From assembly GCA_937895345.1 (NCBI GenBank), contig CALAWP010000092.1, positions 1-20,680 on the forward strand: a DNA stretch of 20,680 bases. The letters are read 5' to 3'. Positions 7,871-15,085 of the stretch are shown piece by piece. The stretch is from an uncultured Paenibacillus sp. (GTDB lineage Bacteria; Bacillota; Bacilli; Paenibacillales; Paenibacillaceae). The stretch's first letter is position 1. The number at the start of each line of letters is the position of its first letter. Under the pieces are notes generated by a model, which was not told where the DNA came from, ran no database searches, and worked only from the letters and a program-made list of their open reading frames with translations. Both the position numbers and the translations under genes were made by a program.

Positions 7871-8125
7871 TCATAAACCGTTCGCTGCGAAATGATGCGC
7901 TCTCTTTTTTAAAGTGGAGGATGATATAGGCGAATAATATATTTTTTTCTTGGTTACTACGATCGATTTCGGTTCTTCCTCGCCGATCGTCTCGACATCC
8001 TTGCGCATGCGCGCTCCCGCGACAAATTGCTTCGACAGCTTGGAGGACTGCTCGATCGTAATATCGAAGATGGCCACCAGTTCGGCCGAACGGATAATTT
8101 TTTCGCCGCCCAAATGAATATACAT
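7871..8125 (-). CDS. remB: RemB-like extracellular matrix regulator (DUF370)
   Basis: An 84-residue protein with the hallmarks of RemB/YaaB: MYIHLGGEKIIRSAELVAIFD at the N-terminus and PKSIVVTKKKIYYSPISSSTLKKRA near the C-terminus. In B. subtilis the gene between recF and gyrB is remB (yaaB); RemA and RemB are small DNA-binding regulators of biofilm matrix genes. Position here is identical, 27 bp after recF and 36 bp before gyrB. The middle region (about 25-50) is less conserved, and the tail after residue 77 is short. The DNA-binding role is transferred from the B. subtilis family; binding sites are not visible from this sequence. Confidence 0.9.
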   Translation of the reverse strand: MYIHLGGEKIIRSAELVAIFDITIEQSSKLSKQFVAGARMRKDVETIGEEEPKSIVVTKKKIYYSPISSSTLKKRAHHFAANGL

Positions 8126-8152
8126 CTTGAAATCGCCTCTCTTATTCGCGCT

Positions 8153-9262
8153 TTACCTTGCGACAGTGCCTTCCCGCACATTATAGATGCCGGCGTCGTA
8201 GAGCTTGCCGGTGTTGACGCTCTCGAGGCCGGTAGTCGTAATAAAGGTTTGCACTTTGCTTTGAAAGGTTTCGATCAGCTGGGTCTGCCGGTTCGCGTCC
8301 AGTTCGGACAGCACGTCGTCCAGCAGCAGCAGCGGATATTCGCCGATCTCCTCATGAATCAGTTCAATTTCCGCAAGCTTAAGGGACAAAGCCGTCGTGC
8401 GCTGCTGACCCTGGGAGCCGAATATTTGAGCTTCCTTGCCGTTGATATAAAAAGCAAGATCGTCCCGGTGAGGTCCCGTCAGCGTTACCCCTCTGCGAAT
8501 TTCCTGATCCTTCGTCTGTGTTAACTTTATCATAAATTGCTGGAATAAAACAGTTTCATCTTCCGGATCGCCGCTTTCGAACGAAGGACGGTATTGGATA
8601 TCCAGCTGCTCCGCGCCGTTCGTAATGCCGCGATGGATCGATTCCGCGAACGTTTGCAGTTTTTGTATAAATTGTTTCCTTTTTCTCATAATCTTAACAC
8701 CGTGCTCCGCAAGCTGAACATTCCATACATCCAGCATGTTGGCGTTCACCCCGGACGGACCGGCGCTTTTCAAATAATTGTTGCGCTGCTGCAGCACTTT
8801 GCCGTACTGCTGCAGCGTATGCAAATATCCGGGCTGCACCTGTCCGATCTCCATGTCGAGAAACCGGCGGCGTATCCCCGGCGTCCCCTTGACGATTTCG
8901 AGATCTTCGGGAGCGAACATAACAACGTTGACCGTGCCGATAAAATCGCTCAGCTTGCGCTGCTCCAGCCCGTTGATCTTCGCTTTCTTTCCTTGCGGAG
9001 AAAAGACCAGCTCAAGCGTGACGGAGCCGTATTTCTTGTCGGCCGCGCCGGCAACCCGCGCCGCCTCGGCATTCCAGCCGATCAGCTCCTTGTCCTTGGA
9101 GGTCCGGTGCGACTTCGACAACGCGAGGACGAAGATCGCCTCGAGCAAATTCGTTTTACCTTGCGCATTGGGTCCCAAAAAGACGTTCACCCGATTGGGC
9201 GTGTCCAATTCCAAAGCGCCGTAATTGCGGTAATTTTGCAATTGTATGCCAGTTAAAAACAC
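8153..9262 (-). CDS. recF: DNA replication/repair protein RecF
   Basis: A 369-residue SMC-like ATPase of the RecFOR pathway, which loads RecA at single-strand gaps during recombinational repair and fork restart. The Walker A motif GPNAQGKT is at 30-37, the ABC signature region SQGQQRTTALSLKLAE lies before Walker B, and Walker B LLLLDD ends with D315-D316 followed by the D-loop SELD. Length is normal for the family (about 360-370). The start is GTG 9262, supported by GGGAGG seven bases upstream and by the conserved opening LTGIQLQNYRNY. It follows yaaA by 75 bp and precedes remB by 27 bp within the dnaN operon. Confidence 0.98.
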   Translation of the reverse strand: MFLTGIQLQNYRNYGALELDTPNRVNVFLGPNAQGKTNLLEAIFVLALSKSHRTSKDKELIGWNAEAARVAGAADKKYGSVTLELVFSPQGKKAKINGLEQRKLSDFIGTVNVVMFAPEDLEIVKGTPGIRRRFLDMEIGQVQPGYLHTLQQYGKVLQQRNNYLKSAGPSGVNANMLDVWNVQLAEHGVKIMRKRKQFIQKLQTFAESIHRGITNGAEQLDIQYRPSFESGDPEDETVLFQQFMIKLTQTKDQEIRRGVTLTGPHRDDLAFYINGKEAQIFGSQGQQRTTALSLKLAEIELIHEEIGEYPLLLLDDVLSELDANRQTQLIETFQSKVQTFITTTGLESVNTGKLYDAGIYNVREGTVAR

Positions 9263-9337
9263 AAGCCTTCCTCCCGGTCTTCCGGTTGTGTGCCTATGCG
9301 GATGGCTCGAAGGCCTCCATACGCGGCTTCGACGCCG

Positions 9338-9556
9338 TTACGATTTCACAACGAGAAATTCGCCGCAGCCGTCCACTTCCACCCGGTCTCCCGCATACAG
9401 CTTCCTTCCGCGCCGGTTGTCCGGCTCGCCGTTCACCCGCACTCCGTTCTCCTGCAAAAAAAACTTCGCTTGCCCGCCCGTCGAAATGCAGTCGGCCAGC
9501 TTCAGAAACTGGCCCAACGCGATATATTCGGTTCCAATGGCGATTTCTTTCATCAT
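9338..9556 (-). CDS. yaaA: S4-domain RNA-binding protein YaaA
   Basis: A 72-residue small protein consisting essentially of one S4 RNA-binding domain (IALGQFLKLADCISTGGQAKFFLQENGVRVNGEPDNRRGRKLYAGDRVEV). Genes of this type lie between dnaN and recF throughout Bacillales, and a role in ribosome assembly has been proposed for B. subtilis YaaA. I chose ATG 9556, with AAAGGAG seven bases upstream; ATG 9553 is also possible, and a TTG at 9562 would overlap the ribosome binding site spacing. It sits 41 bp after dnaN. Confidence 0.93.
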   Translation of the reverse strand: MMKEIAIGTEYIALGQFLKLADCISTGGQAKFFLQENGVRVNGEPDNRRGRKLYAGDRVEVDGCGEFLVVKS

Positions 9557-9597
9557 TCGCAATCTCCTTTGTGGCAGCCCGGCACCCGGCGCCGCGC

Positions 9598-10746
9598 TTA
9601 GCTTGTCGTTCGATACGGCAATATGACGTATATGCTGTAAGGATGATCCATTGGCCGAATAATTATCGGTCTCATAGCTCCGGTAAATCCGATGAACAGC
9701 TTTTCGCTGTCGATGACTTTCAACACATCGAGCATATATTTGGAGTTGAACGCGATGCGCAGCGCTTCTCCCGTCATCCGTTCCGAGTCGAGCTGTTCCG
9801 TTACGCGCCCCAATTCGGTCGAGCTGGAGGAGACTTCGATCACGCCGTCCTCCAGCGTGGCCAGCCGGACGATGTTCGTTTTTTCTTCGCGGGACATCAA
9901 ATAAGCGCGGTCGATCGCATCCATCAAGTTTTTCGTATCGAGCACCAGTTCGGTTTCGAACACTTGCGGAATGATCTTGGACGTATCCGGATAGGTGCCG
10001 TCGAGAATGCGGGTGTAGAATAAAATATTGTCCACCTTGAACAGCACCTGGTTGTCGGCGACGACGATATCCACAAGCGTATTCTGATCCGGAATCAGCT
10101 TGTACAGCTCGTTCAGCGTCTTGGCCGCAATGACGATGTTACTGAAATTGTACGACGATTCCGCATCGACCTTCGTCGTCCTGCTCGCCATCCGGTGTCT
10201 GTCGGTTGCCGTAAATTTCAATTCGCCGTCGTGCAAACTCCACAATACGCCGGTTAAGATCGGCGTCTGCTCGCTGGTGGAAGCGGCCATGACCGTTTGG
10301 CGAATCATCGTTTTGATCAGATCGCCCGGCAGCTGCAGCACCTGATTCTGCTCGATGCTCATGCTCGGCAATACCGGAAACTCCTCCGGATCCAGCCCCA
10401 TCATTTGGATTTCTGTCGATCCTGAGCGGATAACGGTCTGGAAGGAATGGCCGACCTCAATGTTGACTTGGTCCGAAGGCAGCTTCTTGACGATTTCCAC
10501 AAAAAACTTCGCCGGAAGCACGACGCTTCCCGGTTTGTCCACCTGAGCGATAATTGTATTTTCTTGTTCTGTTGCGATGAAGCTTTGAATAGATATATCA
10601 GTATCGCTGGCTGTTAACGTAATGTATTGATGATTGACGTCTATTTTAATCCCGCCGAGGATCGGAATGGCGGGACGCGAGGATACCGCTTTTGCGACTT
10701 GCTGTATGGCTTCGTTCAGTTCGTGTTTGGATATCGTTAACTTCAT
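9598..10746 (-). CDS. dnaN: DNA polymerase III beta sliding clamp
   Basis: A 382-residue processivity clamp that encircles DNA as a dimer and tethers the replicative polymerase; it also recruits repair factors and YabA-type regulators. The three-domain clamp architecture is recognisable from MKLTISKHELNEAIQQVAKAVSSRPAIPILGGIKI at the start, GVLWSLHDGELKFTATDRHRMA in the second domain, and RPIIIRPMDHPYSIYVILPYRT at the C-terminus. Length is close to the B. subtilis protein. The start ATG 10746 is preceded by GGGTG and, further up, GGAG. It begins 168 bp after dnaA, with the unwinding side of the origin in between, and leads the dnaN-yaaA-recF-remB-gyrB run. Confidence 0.99.
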   Translation of the reverse strand: MKLTISKHELNEAIQQVAKAVSSRPAIPILGGIKIDVNHQYITLTASDTDISIQSFIATEQENTIIAQVDKPGSVVLPAKFFVEIVKKLPSDQVNIEVGHSFQTVIRSGSTEIQMMGLDPEEFPVLPSMSIEQNQVLQLPGDLIKTMIRQTVMAASTSEQTPILTGVLWSLHDGELKFTATDRHRMASRTTKVDAESSYNFSNIVIAAKTLNELYKLIPDQNTLVDIVVADNQVLFKVDNILFYTRILDGTYPDTSKIIPQVFETELVLDTKNLMDAIDRAYLMSREEKTNIVRLATLEDGVIEVSSSSTELGRVTEQLDSERMTGEALRIAFNSKYMLDVLKVIDSEKLFIGFTGAMRPIIIRPMDHPYSIYVILPYRTTS

Positions 10747-10767
10747 ATCGTCACCCGTTTCTCCATG

Positions 10768-10835
10768 TTTTTGAAGATATTATTTATTATAAAAACTAGT
10801 AGAAGCAGTAGTAGGGAGCCTGAATATGTGGATAA
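10768..10835. other. Predicted origin unwinding element: AT-rich stretch, DnaA-trios and DnaA box
   Basis: A perfect DnaA box TGTGGATAA (10827-10835) is followed leftward by a short GC-containing gap. Next come six consecutive triplets TAG TAG AAG CAG TAG TAG (10797-10814), then an AT-rich run of about 28 bp (10768-10796). Read 3' to 5' the triplets are GAT GAT GAC GAA GAT GAT. This matches the DnaA-trio (3'-GAT-5' repeats) of the B. subtilis basal unwinding system in composition, polarity and position between dnaA and dnaN. It is the most likely site of initial strand opening. Confidence 0.8.
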
Positions 10836-10856
10836 ACCAACGAAACAGGGATAAAG

Positions 10857-10895
10857 CAAGCCTATCCACATGTGCATAGCGTGTGCATAGGCTTG
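10857..10895. repeat. Hairpin with embedded DnaA-box-like repeats
   Basis: A perfect 9-bp inverted repeat CAAGCCTAT (10857-10865) / ATAGGCTTG (10887-10895) encloses a 21-base loop. The loop region contains CTATCCACA (10862-10870, one mismatch to a DnaA box) and two direct copies of TGTGCATAG (10871-10879 and 10882-10890), 11 bp apart, about one helical turn. It lacks a T run in either direction, so it is probably part of the origin rather than a dnaA terminator. Confidence 0.6.
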
Positions 10896-10914
10896 TTTGA
10901 AATGATCGGGTTGT

Positions 10915-12267
10915 TCACATTTGGTTTTTAATTTTTTCGGTCAGGTTTTGGACAATCTTGTACAGCTCCTGGTCGACCTTCAGCTGACCCGTAATTTTCT
11001 CGTGCGCGTGGATGACGGTCGTATGGTCCCGACCTCCGAACGCTTCTCCGATCTTGGGCAGCGAGTAGTCCGTCAGCTCGCGCGACAAATACATGGCGAT
11101 TTGCCGCGGAAACGCAACGGCTTTCGTTCGTTTGCGGGCTTTGAATTCCTCGATCCGCAAGCCGTAAAATTCGCCTACCTTGGCTTGAATGTCCGCGATC
11201 GTGATCATTCTCGGCCGGTTGGACGGAATAATGTCCTTGAGCGCTTCCGCCGCCAGATGCGACGTAATGTCGGCATTAATCAAGGACGAATAGGCGACGA
11301 CCCGGATGAGCGCGCCTTCCAGCTCCCGGATGTTCGTATCGATCTGATTGGCGATATAGTTCATCGCTTCGTTCGGAATGTCCAGATTTTCGGCTTTGGC
11401 CTTCTTCCGGAGAATTGCGATGCGCGTCTCCAGGTCCGGCGGCTGGATATCGGTGATCAGTCCCCATTCGAAGCGGGAGCGCAGCCGATCCTCGAGCGTC
11501 GGAATTTCTTTGGGCGGCCGGTCGCTGGAAATGACGATTTGCTTCCGTTCCTCGTGCAGCGCGTTGAAGGTATGGAAAAATTCCTCCTGCGTCTGCTCCT
11601 TGCCGGCGAGAAATTGAATGTCGTCGATGAGCAGCACGTCGATATTGCGGTACTTGGTGCGAAAGCTTTCGCCTTGGCTGTCCCGGATTGCGTTGATGAA
11701 CTCGTTCGTGAACTTCTCCGACGATATATAGAGCACCCGGGTATTCGGATTATGATCCATAATATAATGGCCGATCGCATGCATCAAATGCGTCTTGCCG
11801 AGGCCGACGCCGCCGTATAGAAACAGCGGATTATAGGCTTTGGCCGGCGCTTCGGCGACCGCCAGCGACGCCGCGTGGGCGAACCGGTTGTTCGCGCCGA
11901 TAACGAACGTGTCGAACGTATATTTCGGATTAAGCATGTTGGCGTTCGGCTCGTCCACCACGACGGGCGTCTGCTGCGGCTTCGGCGGCAGCACGACGCT
12001 TTGCTCCGCAGTCTTCGGGTCTTCTATCGTAAATTTGACATCGATTTGCCTGCCCAAATATTCGTATAGAGTCGTCCGGATCAGCTTCGTATAGCGGCTT
12101 TCCAGCCATTCTGCCGCAAACGTCGTCGGTGCGGTGATTTCAAGCACGGCCTCATCCACAAACGAAGCTTTCGTCGCTTTGAACCAGGTGTCAAAGCTCG
12201 GCTTGCTCAGCTTGGTCTGGATGATGGACAATACTTGCTGCCATAAATCATAAGTATGGCTATCCAC
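10915..12267 (-). CDS. dnaA: Chromosomal replication initiator DnaA
   Basis: A 450-residue AAA+ initiator that binds DnaA boxes, oligomerises with ATP and opens the origin. Domain I (about 1-85, DLWQQVLSIIQTKLSKPSFDTWFKATKA) mediates helicase loading and regulator contacts, and a variable linker is domain II. Domain III has Walker A GGVGLGKT (152-159), Walker B VLLIDDIQ and the sensor/arginine-finger region EDRLRSRFEWG. Domain IV ends with the DNA-binding signature GGRDHTTVIHAHEKI. The start is GTG 12267 with AAGGAG nine bases upstream; no in-frame ATG fits. The start codon lies inside a near-consensus DnaA box (12260-12268), and the stop overlaps a weak one (10911-10919). Its promoter lies among DnaA boxes, suggesting autorepression. 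Confidence 0.99.
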   Translation of the reverse strand: MDSHTYDLWQQVLSIIQTKLSKPSFDTWFKATKASFVDEAVLEITAPTTFAAEWLESRYTKLIRTTLYEYLGRQIDVKFTIEDPKTAEQSVVLPPKPQQTPVVVDEPNANMLNPKYTFDTFVIGANNRFAHAASLAVAEAPAKAYNPLFLYGGVGLGKTHLMHAIGHYIMDHNPNTRVLYISSEKFTNEFINAIRDSQGESFRTKYRNIDVLLIDDIQFLAGKEQTQEEFFHTFNALHEERKQIVISSDRPPKEIPTLEDRLRSRFEWGLITDIQPPDLETRIAILRKKAKAENLDIPNEAMNYIANQIDTNIRELEGALIRVVAYSSLINADITSHLAAEALKDIIPSNRPRMITIADIQAKVGEFYGLRIEEFKARKRTKAVAFPRQIAMYLSRELTDYSLPKIGEAFGGRDHTTVIHAHEKITGQLKVDQELYKIVQNLTEKIKNQM

Positions 12268-12678
12268 AGACTGTCACTCCTTATCTTCATTCGCCCGGAG
12301 GCATCCAATCCCAGAAATATGTCGAAACCCGAACCTCTGTAACGAAATCATCCACATTATGACGGAAAGTTGGGTTATGAGTTATAAATAGGGGGATAAA
12401 TTGTTCACAATGTTATCCACAGGGTGTTAATAATTTAGCGGGGATAAAGGCGTAATCCACAACGAAAACATAACTATCATAGCAAAAGATGCCTTGTATT
12501 TCAACGAATTCTCGGAATTTATCCACATTGTCAATAGCTTGTGTATAAAACTTATCTACACCACTAGATATTGTTTATATCTTGTTAAGATTTCGACAAA
12601 GTTCTGTTTTTGCCGTCTTTTCTTGTCCACATGTTATTAATTTCGAGCTTTCCGGACACTCTTGAGAAGTTATGCACA
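12260..12678. other. oriC DnaA-box cluster between dnaA and rpmH
   Basis: Perfect TTATCCACA boxes are at 12413-12421 and 12519-12527. One-mismatch boxes are at 12260-12268 (CTATCCACA), 12348-12356 (TCATCCACA), 12453-12461 (TAATCCACA), 12552-12560 (TTATCTACA), 12623-12631 (TTGTCCACA) and 12670-12678 (TTATGCACA), with 12540-12548 (TGTGTATAA) in the opposite orientation. Weaker two-mismatch sites lie at 12391-12399, 12401-12409 and 12439-12447. The region is AT-rich and non-coding between divergent genes, matching the upstream half of a bipartite Bacillales origin. It accounts for most of the 561-bp gap between dnaA and rpmH. Confidence 0.92.
12476..12504 (-). promoter_or_regulatory. dnaA promoter
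   Basis: On the minus strand TTGAAA (12499-12504), a 17-bp spacer and TATGAT (12476-12481) with a TGC extended -10 form a strong sigma-A promoter. The predicted start is near 12469, giving a leader of about 200 bases before the GTG codon. DnaA boxes lie just upstream (12519-12527) and in the leader (12453-12461, 12413-12421), consistent with repression by DnaA. Confidence 0.8.
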
Positions 12679-12728
12679 ACCTTTAGCGGGCGCGTCTTTT
12701 TACCAATATGAAGATGCGGGGTTGGCGA

Positions 12729-12757
12729 TTGACTTTTGCGGGCGGGCGTGGTTTAAT
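12729..12757 (+). promoter_or_regulatory. rpmH promoter
   Basis: TTGACT (12729-12734), a 17-bp spacer and TTTAAT (12752-12757) match the sigma-A consensus at 5 of 6 positions each. The predicted start, near 12764, gives a leader of about 65 bases before rpmH. It lies just beyond the last DnaA box of the cluster. Confidence 0.75.
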
Positions 12758-12828
12758 AAAAAAAGTGACTTTAGCGACAGGATTCGCTTTTGGAATTTGG
12801 AAGACAGGGTACGGGAGGTGCAGTATTC

Positions 12829-12963
12829 ATGAGACCTACATTTAAACCGAATGTAAGCAAACGTGCGAAGGTGCATGGTTTCCGCAAACGGATGAGCACA
12901 AAGAACGGTCGTAAAGTTTTGGCGGCTCGTCGCAAAAAAGGAAGAAAAGTACTGAGCGCATAA
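12829..12963 (+). CDS. rpmH: 50S ribosomal protein L34
   Basis: A 44-residue, very basic ribosomal protein of the large subunit. The whole sequence follows the family pattern: MRPTFKPNVSKRAKVHGF at the start, then RMSTKNGRKVLAARRKKGRK. The ATG at 12829 has GGGAGGTG eight bases upstream. The gene is the first one rightward of the origin, as in nearly all bacteria, and is followed at once by an intrinsic terminator, so only part of the transcript would continue into rnpA. It is very short but unmistakable. Confidence 0.99.
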   Translation: MRPTFKPNVSKRAKVHGFRKRMSTKNGRKVLAARRKKGRKVLSA

Positions 12964-12969
12964 ATGATG

Positions 12970-12996
12970 AAGGCCACGTTGGTGGTCTTTTTTTTT
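12970..12996 (+). terminator. Terminator or attenuator after rpmH
   Basis: An 8-bp stem AAGGCCAC (12970-12977) / GTGGTCTT (12982-12989), including one G-U pair, with a 4-base loop is followed by a T run to 12996. It starts 6 bases after the rpmH stop codon and would reduce transcription into rnpA, giving more L34 than RNase P protein. Confidence 0.8.
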
Positions 12997-13008
12997 ATGT
13001 GTAATCAA

Positions 13009-13057
13009 GCGTAAACGGCTGACGCCATCCTTTTGGAGGCGCAGCTTCCGTTTCGCG
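13009..13057 (+). repeat. Imperfect inverted repeat between rpmH and rnpA
   Basis: Arms AAACGGCTGACGCC and GGCGCAGCTTCCGTTT, with small bulges, surround a TTTT loop region near 13031-13034. The hairpin is GC-rich without a following T run. It could be a processing or stability element of the rpmH-rnpA transcript. Confidence 0.4.
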
Positions 13058-13093
13058 TTGACCTATAAGCTCGGAATACGGTGAAACGTATTC

Positions 13094-13123
13094 TTTCTTA
13101 ATAGGTGAACAAAAGGGTATACT
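13094..13123 (+). promoter_or_regulatory. Possible rnpA promoter
   Basis: TATACT (13118-13123) is a good -10 element. The best -35 is a poor TTTCTT (13094-13099) at 18 bp. The site is 33 bp before the rnpA start and downstream of the rpmH terminator, so it could supply rnpA separately. Support rests on the -10 and position only. Confidence 0.35.
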
Positions 13124-13156
13124 AATAAGATCAAAAAGAGGAACGGTGGAGCAGTC

Positions 13157-13534
13157 GTGCGCAGAAAGTTACGTCTTCGCAGCCGGGGCGATTTCAGCCG
13201 CGTCTACAGGGGCGGGAGGTCATTCGCCAACGGACAATTCGTCGTCTATTGGTCCAGGCATAAGGAGGCCGATCCGTTTCGGATGGGCGTATCCGCGAGC
13301 AAGAAGATCGGAAACGCCGTCGTTCGCAACCGGATGCGCCGAATGGTCAAAGAAATCGTCCGCAAGATGGAGGACCGCATCGTCCCCCAAACCGATTTTA
13401 TTATGATCGTCCGGAAGCCCGCCGTCGACATGAGAATGGCCGAAATGGAAAAGAGCGTCGTTCACGTGTTGAAAAAAGCGGGTTTGCTGAAGGATAAAAG
13501 AGATTGCAAAAGCCCTGCCGGCGGCCGGGCGTGA
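13157..13534 (+). CDS. rnpA: Ribonuclease P protein component
   Basis: A 125-residue basic protein that binds the catalytic RNase P RNA and helps it recognise the 5' leader of pre-tRNA. The family signature is the RNR motif, here KKIGNAVVRNRMRRMVKE with N53, R57, N58, R59, R61 and R62. The N-terminal KLRLRSRGDFSRVYRGGRSFAN is also typical. The start is GTG 13157 with GGTGGA six bases upstream. The C-terminus (KDKRDCKSPAGGRA) extends a little beyond the usual end. It lies in the conserved order rpmH-rnpA-yidC-jag. Confidence 0.98.
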   Translation: MRRKLRLRSRGDFSRVYRGGRSFANGQFVVYWSRHKEADPFRMGVSASKKIGNAVVRNRMRRMVKEIVRKMEDRIVPQTDFIMIVRKPAVDMRMAEMEKSVVHVLKKAGLLKDKRDCKSPAGGRA

Positions 13535-13582
13535 ATGCGTTACAACGCAAGCGGCGAAGCGGTTCGTCCCTTGCCGCAACGC

Positions 13583-13614
13583 TTGTTTCATTGTGCCATA
13601 AATTATGGTATAGT
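13583..13614 (+). promoter_or_regulatory. Possible yidC promoter, extended -10
   Basis: TATAGT (13609-13614) with an upstream TG in the extended position (13606-13607) lies 48 bp before the yidC start. The nearest -35-like sequence, TTGTTT (13583-13588), is at 20 bp, longer than ideal; an extended -10 can compensate. It would allow expression of yidC-jag apart from rnpA. Confidence 0.45.
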
Positions 13615-13661
13615 CTATGGTGGAACGTAAACGCTGCATTAGCTCTCAGAGAGGAGATTTC

Positions 13662-14444
13662 ATGTTGTTTCGAAACATTAACCGAAAATGGCTTGTCGCG
13701 ATCGGCCTGATCATGTTGACAGGCTTGCTGGCAGGCTGCGTCCCCGCCGACCATACGATGGATACCCCCGATTTGCTGGAGGGGAACTTCTGGGAGAAAA
13801 ACGTTGTTTATTATTTCGCCATTACGCTGGATACATTCGCAAGCTGGGCGAACGGATCTTACGTTCTTGCGATCCTGATGCTGACGATCGTGGTACGGAC
13901 GCTCATATTGCCTCTTACGATCAAGCAGTACCGCAGCTCGAAGGCCATGCAGAAGCTGCAGCCGCAAATATTGGAAATCCGCAAGAAATATAAGGATAAC
14001 CCGACCAAGGCGAACGAGGAAATGATGAAGCTGTATCAGATTCATCAAGTCAACCCGATGGCGGGCTGCTTGCCGCTGATCGTTCAGATGCCGGTCTTTA
14101 TCGCACTTTACAATGCGATTTATTGGAACAAGGACATTCGGTCCGAGGAGCTGTTCGGCATTCCGCTCGGCCAGCCGAGCCCATGGTGGTTCCTGCCGAT
14201 TCTGGCGGCCGCGACGACGTTCATCCAGTCCAAAATGATGCAAAAAACGCAAACCCAGCCGATGCCGGGCATGTCGATCATTTTGACCATCTTCCCGGTG
14301 CTGATCTTCGTTATGTCGCTGTCGTTCCCGGCGGCGCTTCCGTTGTACTGGGTATTCAGCAACATCTATACAATCGTTCAGAATTACTTCCTGTATGTAC
14401 GTTCATCTGACAAGGGTAAGGGTAAGGAGGTCCTTGCGAAATGA
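13662..14444 (+). CDS. yidC: Membrane protein insertase YidC (SpoIIIJ type)
   Basis: A 260-residue Oxa1/YidC family insertase that integrates and folds membrane proteins, alone or with Sec. It begins with a lipoprotein signal peptide: a basic start, a hydrophobic stretch and lipobox LLAGC with Cys26 as the lipidation site. The 60-kDa inner membrane protein domain follows, with the conserved groove Arg79 in VVRTLILPL and the cytoplasmic hairpin KQYRSSKAMQKLQPQILEIRKKY. The MAGCLPLIVQMPVFIALYNAI segment and the last helices complete the five-segment core. The ATG at 13662 follows GAGGAG; the longer frame from 13617 would remove the signal peptide position. It overlaps jag by 4 bp (ATGA). As a Gram-positive form it lacks the large periplasmic domain of E. 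coli YidC. Confidence 0.98.
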   Translation: MLFRNINRKWLVAIGLIMLTGLLAGCVPADHTMDTPDLLEGNFWEKNVVYYFAITLDTFASWANGSYVLAILMLTIVVRTLILPLTIKQYRSSKAMQKLQPQILEIRKKYKDNPTKANEEMMKLYQIHQVNPMAGCLPLIVQMPVFIALYNAIYWNKDIRSEELFGIPLGQPSPWWFLPILAAATTFIQSKMMQKTQTQPMPGMSIILTIFPVLIFVMSLSFPAALPLYWVFSNIYTIVQNYFLYVRSSDKGKGKEVLAK

Positions 14445-15064
14445 AGAAAATCGTTGCATCAGGCAAAACGATAGAAGATGCCGTACGTCAAGGTTTGTCA
14501 CAATGGCAAGTAACGGAAGACCGCGTTAAGGTTGTCGTGCTCGAACAGCCGTCCAAAGGCTTTCTCGGACTGCTGGGCGTGAAAGAAGCGAAGGTTGAGC
14601 TTGAACTCATCCCGGATGCGATGGAAGAAGCGGAGCAGTTCATCCGCCGCGTCGCGTCGGCTATGGGGTTGCAGGTTGGCATCGAGCGCAAGCATACGAA
14701 GGAAGGCTATCATCTTGCGGTTTCCGGCAGCGGAGACCTGGGCATGCTGATCGGCCGCCGGGGCGGAACGCTCGACGCGCTTCAATACTTGGTGAACATT
14801 GTGGCAAATCGTTATTCGGACAATCATCTTCGAATCGTTCTTGATGCAGAGGATTTTCGCGAGCGCCGGCGCCGCACGCTGGAGGAGCTTTCCGAACGGC
14901 TGGCGGGCAGGGTAATTCGGACCAGGAAGGAAGTTGTCCTGGAGCCGATGTCGCCGCACGAACGCAAGGTTATTCATTCCCGCTTGCAGAACCACCCTAA
15001 GGTGAAGACGTTCAGCAAGGGCGATGAGCCGAATCGAAGGGTTGTCATCGCGCTTCGGTCGTAG
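14441..15064 (+). CDS. jag: RNA-binding protein Jag/KhpB
   Basis: A 207-residue cytoplasmic RNA-binding protein. The N-terminal Jag_N domain covers about 1-52 (KKIVASGKTIEDAVRQGLSQWQV...GFLGLLGVKEAKV). A KH domain covers about 78-137 with the GxxG loop GRRG (105-108), and an R3H domain follows to the end with R175-x3-H179. Homologues (KhpB/EloR) form a complex with KhpA and affect cell elongation and small-RNA binding in streptococci. The start overlaps the yidC stop, and AAGGAGG lies ten bases upstream, giving translational coupling with the insertase. A terminator follows about 22 bp after the stop. Confidence 0.96.
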   Translation: MKKIVASGKTIEDAVRQGLSQWQVTEDRVKVVVLEQPSKGFLGLLGVKEAKVELELIPDAMEEAEQFIRRVASAMGLQVGIERKHTKEGYHLAVSGSGDLGMLIGRRGGTLDALQYLVNIVANRYSDNHLRIVLDAEDFRERRRRTLEELSERLAGRVIRTRKEVVLEPMSPHERKVIHSRLQNHPKVKTFSKGDEPNRRVVIALRS

Positions 15065-15085
15065 GTCAGGATAGATAAAGATATG

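Noticed and set aside
10857..10895. Hairpin as a dnaA terminator
   Set aside because: There is no T run after the stem on the minus strand, and the stem contains DnaA-box-like sequence, so an origin role is more likely.
11733..11744. CACCCGGGTATT as a possible Noc binding site
   Set aside because: Only the CCCGGG core agrees with the ATTTCCCGGGAAAT consensus, and it lies inside the dnaA coding region.
12523..12545. TTGACA on the minus strand as a second dnaA promoter
   Set aside because: At 17 bp the -10 position reads GAATTC, a poor match; the promoter at 12476-12504 is clearly better.
13401..14252. A 283-codon open frame on the minus strand
   Set aside because: It is antisense to rnpA and yidC, its product is rich in Arg and His without any domain, and the sense genes are certain.
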